From the NCBI GenBank assembly GCA_030642325.1, contig DAOWNY010000065.1, positions 1 to 9,129 on the forward strand: 9,129 bases of DNA. Reading direction: 5' to 3'. The translations under genes were made by a program, and so were the position numbers. Below the pieces are notes generated by a model. That model searched no databases, had not been told where the DNA came from, and saw only the letters and a list, made by a program, of their open reading frames with translations. The DNA comes from Deltaproteobacteria bacterium. Lineage in GTDB: Bacteria > Desulfobacterota > DAOWNY01. This document shows, piece by piece, positions 6,997-9,129 of this stretch (position 1 is the first letter of the stretch; each line of letters opens with the position of its first letter).

Positions 6997-8724
6997 TTAC
7001 TCCGAACTCAGGCTGGGGGCATAATGGGGATCCAGCATGCGGTAGATGACCATTTTAGTACGGGGGCCGATGATCCCGTCAACTACCAACCCGTGCTCCC
7101 TCTGGTAATGAACTACCACCTGCCTCATCTCCCGATCGTATGTGCTCCTGGGCGGGATTCCTTTAAAATAACCGAGTGCTTTCAATTTTTCGGCAAATCT
7201 TTCCACCCCTTCCCCCTCCATTCCCGGCTGGAGAATAAAATCAGAGGAATCAAGGTTCTTCCAGAAAATGATTGCCTCGTTTCCCCATCTTTTCGACAAT
7301 TCTTCCCTGGAGATTTCCGTCTCACCTGAAGTGGGGTGAAATATAGTGGCTCTTACATCAGAAACTTTCTGCAACACCACCCAAATCTCCCGGTCACCTG
7401 CCCCGGATTTTATTCCCGATAAAATACAGGGGATATCCCAGCCTTTAAGTGCACCAAGGTTTGTATTAAAGTAGTTTACCTCAAAACCATGCTTTTTCGC
7501 CTCCGGCCCGAGCCAAAAATGATCTTCCCCCACGTCCGGCAACAATCCTTTTTTAACAAAAAACTGATCATCTATTCCCCAGAGGTTCAGTAATTTATTG
7601 AAAGCAATAAGTTTATAATCGCTTGCGTCCCCCGTGACCCCAAGGTCAACATCATCCATCCCGGCTGACACCGGCAGAAAATTTTCCTCTTTTTTATTTA
7701 ACTCTTCTTCCCCAAGGCAAGTCTCTTTTCCCGTTTTTAACTCTTCTTCGCCGGGGCAGGTCTCTTTTCCCGTCATCACTTTTGTCAGGGGAGATAAAAT
7801 CGAATTTTTCGTCCATACCGGAGTTCCCCCCTGATACCACATAAATAAACCACCCATTACTAAAATAAATAAAAGACTGCTCAGCCCCCAGGTTAACCTG
7901 GTCCCGGGAAATCGGGAATAATCCCCCCTTAAGTCGGAAATGGCCGTCAAAACCAGAGGAGAAGTGATATTTTTAGTGCCTGCGTAATAGCCGGCCAGAA
8001 GAACCCGATCGCAAACCAGATTGATGACCCGTGGAATACCCCGGGTATATTTGAAAATACTTCTCAACGCACCCCGGCTAAAGGATAAATCCCCACCTGC
8101 CCCGGCTATCCTGAGCCGATGCCGGATATATTCCTTAACCTCCTCCCTTCTCAACGGGCCAAGCCTGTATCTGACCGCAATTCTCTGGTTTACCTGCCTC
8201 ATTTCCGGTTTCTTCAAATTCTCTTCCAGCTCCGACTGCCCCACCAGAATAATCTGAAGCAGTTTCTCCTTTTCAGTCTCCAGGTTGGAAAGTAAACGAA
8301 TCTTTTCTAATACTTCAAAAGAGAGATCTTGGGCCTCATCGATAATTATTGCTACATTACCTCCCTGGCTCAACTTTTTTAGAAGATAACTCCTCAGCTG
8401 GCCAAGCAGTTCGTTCTCATTGTCTCCCTCCCTCTCCATCCCCAGGTCTTCGATGATCGCAGCCATCAACTCCTTTTCGGAAATTTGGGGGTTTAATATT
8501 AAAGCCGTGTCCACCTCTTTTCCAAGCTTACCCAATAAAGCCCGGCAGATGATGGTCTTACCGCTTCCCACATCTCCGGTCACCAGAATGAATCCCTTTC
8601 TCACCTTGATGCCGTAGATCAGGTATTTGAATGCATCGGCATGCCTTTTACTCAAAAAAAGGAATTGGGGATCAGGGGTAAGATTGAAGGGGTTTTCTTT
8701 CAGGCCGTAGAATTCTTCATACAT
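6997..8724 (-). CDS. ExeA/GspA/MshM-type AAA ATPase with C39-like and peptidoglycan-binding domains
   Basis: This 575-aa protein couples a cytoplasmic ATPase to a periplasmic cell-wall-binding part; relatives (ExeA/GspA) help place secretins or pilus machines through peptidoglycan. The ExeA signature YGLKENPFNLTPDPQFLF opens the protein. Walker A is GDVGSGKT (50-57), Walker B AIIIDEAQD (125-133), sensor ILVGQSEL (159-166), with a likely arginine finger at R181. A transmembrane helix spans about 279-297. An acidic linker with a 13-residue tandem repeat follows (318-343). Residues about 365-490 resemble the C39-peptidase-like domain of GspA, but the catalytic Cys and His positions look replaced (IWVVLQ, FHPTSG), so it is probably non-catalytic. 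Residues about 505-565 are a PG_binding_1 domain (LKALGYF...VDGIIGPRT). MshM proper is shorter, so the architecture is GspA-like although the position is that of mshM. The ATG at 8724 has only a weak GAG upstream. Confidence 0.92.
   Translation of the reverse strand: MYEEFYGLKENPFNLTPDPQFLFLSKRHADAFKYLIYGIKVRKGFILVTGDVGSGKTIICRALLGKLGKEVDTALILNPQISEKELMAAIIEDLGMEREGDNENELLGQLRSYLLKKLSQGGNVAIIIDEAQDLSFEVLEKIRLLSNLETEKEKLLQIILVGQSELEENLKKPEMRQVNQRIAVRYRLGPLRREEVKEYIRHRLRIAGAGGDLSFSRGALRSIFKYTRGIPRVINLVCDRVLLAGYYAGTKNITSPLVLTAISDLRGDYSRFPGTRLTWGLSSLLFILVMGGLFMWYQGGTPVWTKNSILSPLTKVMTGKETCPGEEELKTGKETCLGEEELNKKEENFLPVSAGMDDVDLGVTGDASDYKLIAFNKLLNLWGIDDQFFVKKGLLPDVGEDHFWLGPEAKKHGFEVNYFNTNLGALKGWDIPCILSGIKSGAGDREIWVVLQKVSDVRATIFHPTSGETEISREELSKRWGNEAIIFWKNLDSSDFILQPGMEGEGVERFAEKLKALGYFKGIPPRSTYDREMRQVVVHYQREHGLVVDGIIGPRTKMVIYRMLDPHYAPSLSSE
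7698..7775. repeat. 39-bp tandem duplication inside the ATPase gene
   Basis: Two adjacent 39-bp units (7698-7736 and 7737-7775) encode TGKETCLGEEELN and TGKETCPGEEELK, a 13-residue acidic repeat in the periplasmic linker just after the transmembrane helix. The units differ at a few bases and the frame is kept. It looks like a slippage or recombination duplication in a disordered spacer. Confidence 0.9.
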
Positions 8725-8791
8725 TGCAACTGCTCGGATTCATGGGTTCACTGCTTTGCGCTCTTCATATTGTAATAGTTCGACCTTGCAG

Positions 8792-9129
8792 TTAGGTATT
8801 AGCTATTAGCTTTTGCATGAGACCATTCAACATCCGCTTGATCTCGTTACATTTGCCGATCTAATTCCAAGTAATCGTTCTTTCCTATAAGTCTTAGATC
8901 ATGTGCAAGAAGAATATGATATTTTTGTTTCACCGGCTGAGCCGGCGGCAATGCTCAAGAAAATCGAGAAAACTCACGATCACCATTTCTCCCGCATCCC
9001 TCGGCAATATTTGCTGGAACTGATGCAACAGACCTTCGAATAATGAGATACAAGTTGAAAACGCTTATCAGAGGGAAACCCCCTTGTAATACGATAGACC
9101 TCTATCACCAATTGGTGCGCTTTTAGCCA
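8792..9129 (-). pseudogene. Decayed four-helix-bundle (23S rRNA IVS-type) protein gene, cut by window edge
   Basis: Read on the minus strand, pieces in three frames join into one recognisable four-helix-bundle protein: WLKAHQLVIEVYRITRGFP, then IRRSVASVPANIAEGCGRN, then FLSIAAGSAGETK, then YHILLAHDLRLIGKNDYL, then CNEIKRMLNGLMQKLIANT and a stop at 8794-8792. Frame changes fall near 9042, 8958-8963, 8922 and 8852, mostly in short runs of one base; an in-frame TGA lies at 8957-8955. The extreme N terminus is beyond the window. The family is a small all-helical protein of unclear function, first seen inside 23S rRNA intervening sequences; the Avd protein of diversity-generating retroelements is a structural relative. 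With four frameshifts the gene is almost certainly dead. It lies upstream of the ExeA-like gene in the same direction, so it may sit within the operon leader. Confidence 0.85.
8794..8870 (-). repeat. Inverted-repeat copy B, flanking the ATPase gene
   Basis: This 77-bp stretch is the 3' end of the four-helix-bundle pseudogene and matches the reverse complement of 6896-6980 with 3 mismatches and one 8-bp gap. Together the two copies bracket the ExeA-like ATPase gene in inverted orientation, about 1.8 kb apart. The tail contains heptad-spaced TTAGG/TTAGC units at 8792, 8799 and 8806. Confidence 0.85.

Noticed and set aside
6896..8870. Composite transposon with the inverted repeats as terminal repeats
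   Set aside because: No transposase, no target-site duplication seen, and the repeats are explained as gene fragments; the enclosed gene is in its expected operon position.
8903..9043. 46-codon plus-strand frame (GTG start, MQEEYDIFVSPAEPAAMLKKI...) that looked protein-like
   Set aside because: It is the antisense of the four-helix-bundle pseudogene; the minus strand gives a clear family match in pieces, so this frame is a shadow.
8792..9129. Diversity-generating retroelement accessory (Avd-like) gene
   Set aside because: Avd is a structural relative of this family, but there is no reverse transcriptase or template/variable repeat pair, and the differences between the two remnant copies are not adenine-specific.

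Overview
The window looks like chromosome of a Gram-negative bacterium of moderate GC content. A double-membrane envelope is implied by apolipoprotein N-acyltransferase (Lnt) and by inner-membrane pilus or secretion assembly genes. A deltaproteobacterial (Desulfobacterota-like) host is my best guess from gene content and gene order, but nothing here fixes the taxon.

All intact genes lie on the minus strand, so transcription runs from high to low coordinates. In that order they are: (1) a degraded four-helix-bundle protein gene, cut by the window edge (9129 to 8792); (2) an ExeA/GspA/MshM-type AAA ATPase with a transmembrane helix, a C39-like domain and a peptidoglycan-binding domain (8724 to 6997); (3) a 298-base gap holding a second, oppositely oriented remnant of the four-helix-bundle gene and a 7-bp tandem repeat; (4) an MshN-like membrane-anchored TPR protein (6698 to 6060); (5) an MshE/GspE/PilB assembly ATPase (5877 to 4141); (6) an MshG/GspF/PilC platform protein (4133 to 2895); (7) lnt (2695 to 1121); (8) prfB, release factor 2 (1128 to 33), read through a programmed +1 frameshift.

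The M-N-E-G order is that of the MSHA-type pilus locus: ATPase with a cell-wall-binding tail, TPR protein, extension ATPase, membrane platform. Together these would power and anchor a type IV pilus or related type II secretion-like machine. The secretin and pilins are not in the window. lnt and prfB follow. They overlap by 8 nt and are probably translationally coupled, while a 199-bp gap separates lnt from the platform gene.

The most unusual signal is the pair of roughly 80-bp inverted repeats bracketing the ExeA-like ATPase gene. Both repeats derive from the 3' end of a four-helix-bundle (23S rRNA intervening-sequence type) gene and carry the same frameshift. I see no wholly new system. The points worth a second look are these decayed repeats, the prfB recoding site, and an unusual second c-di-GMP-type motif in the assembly ATPase.
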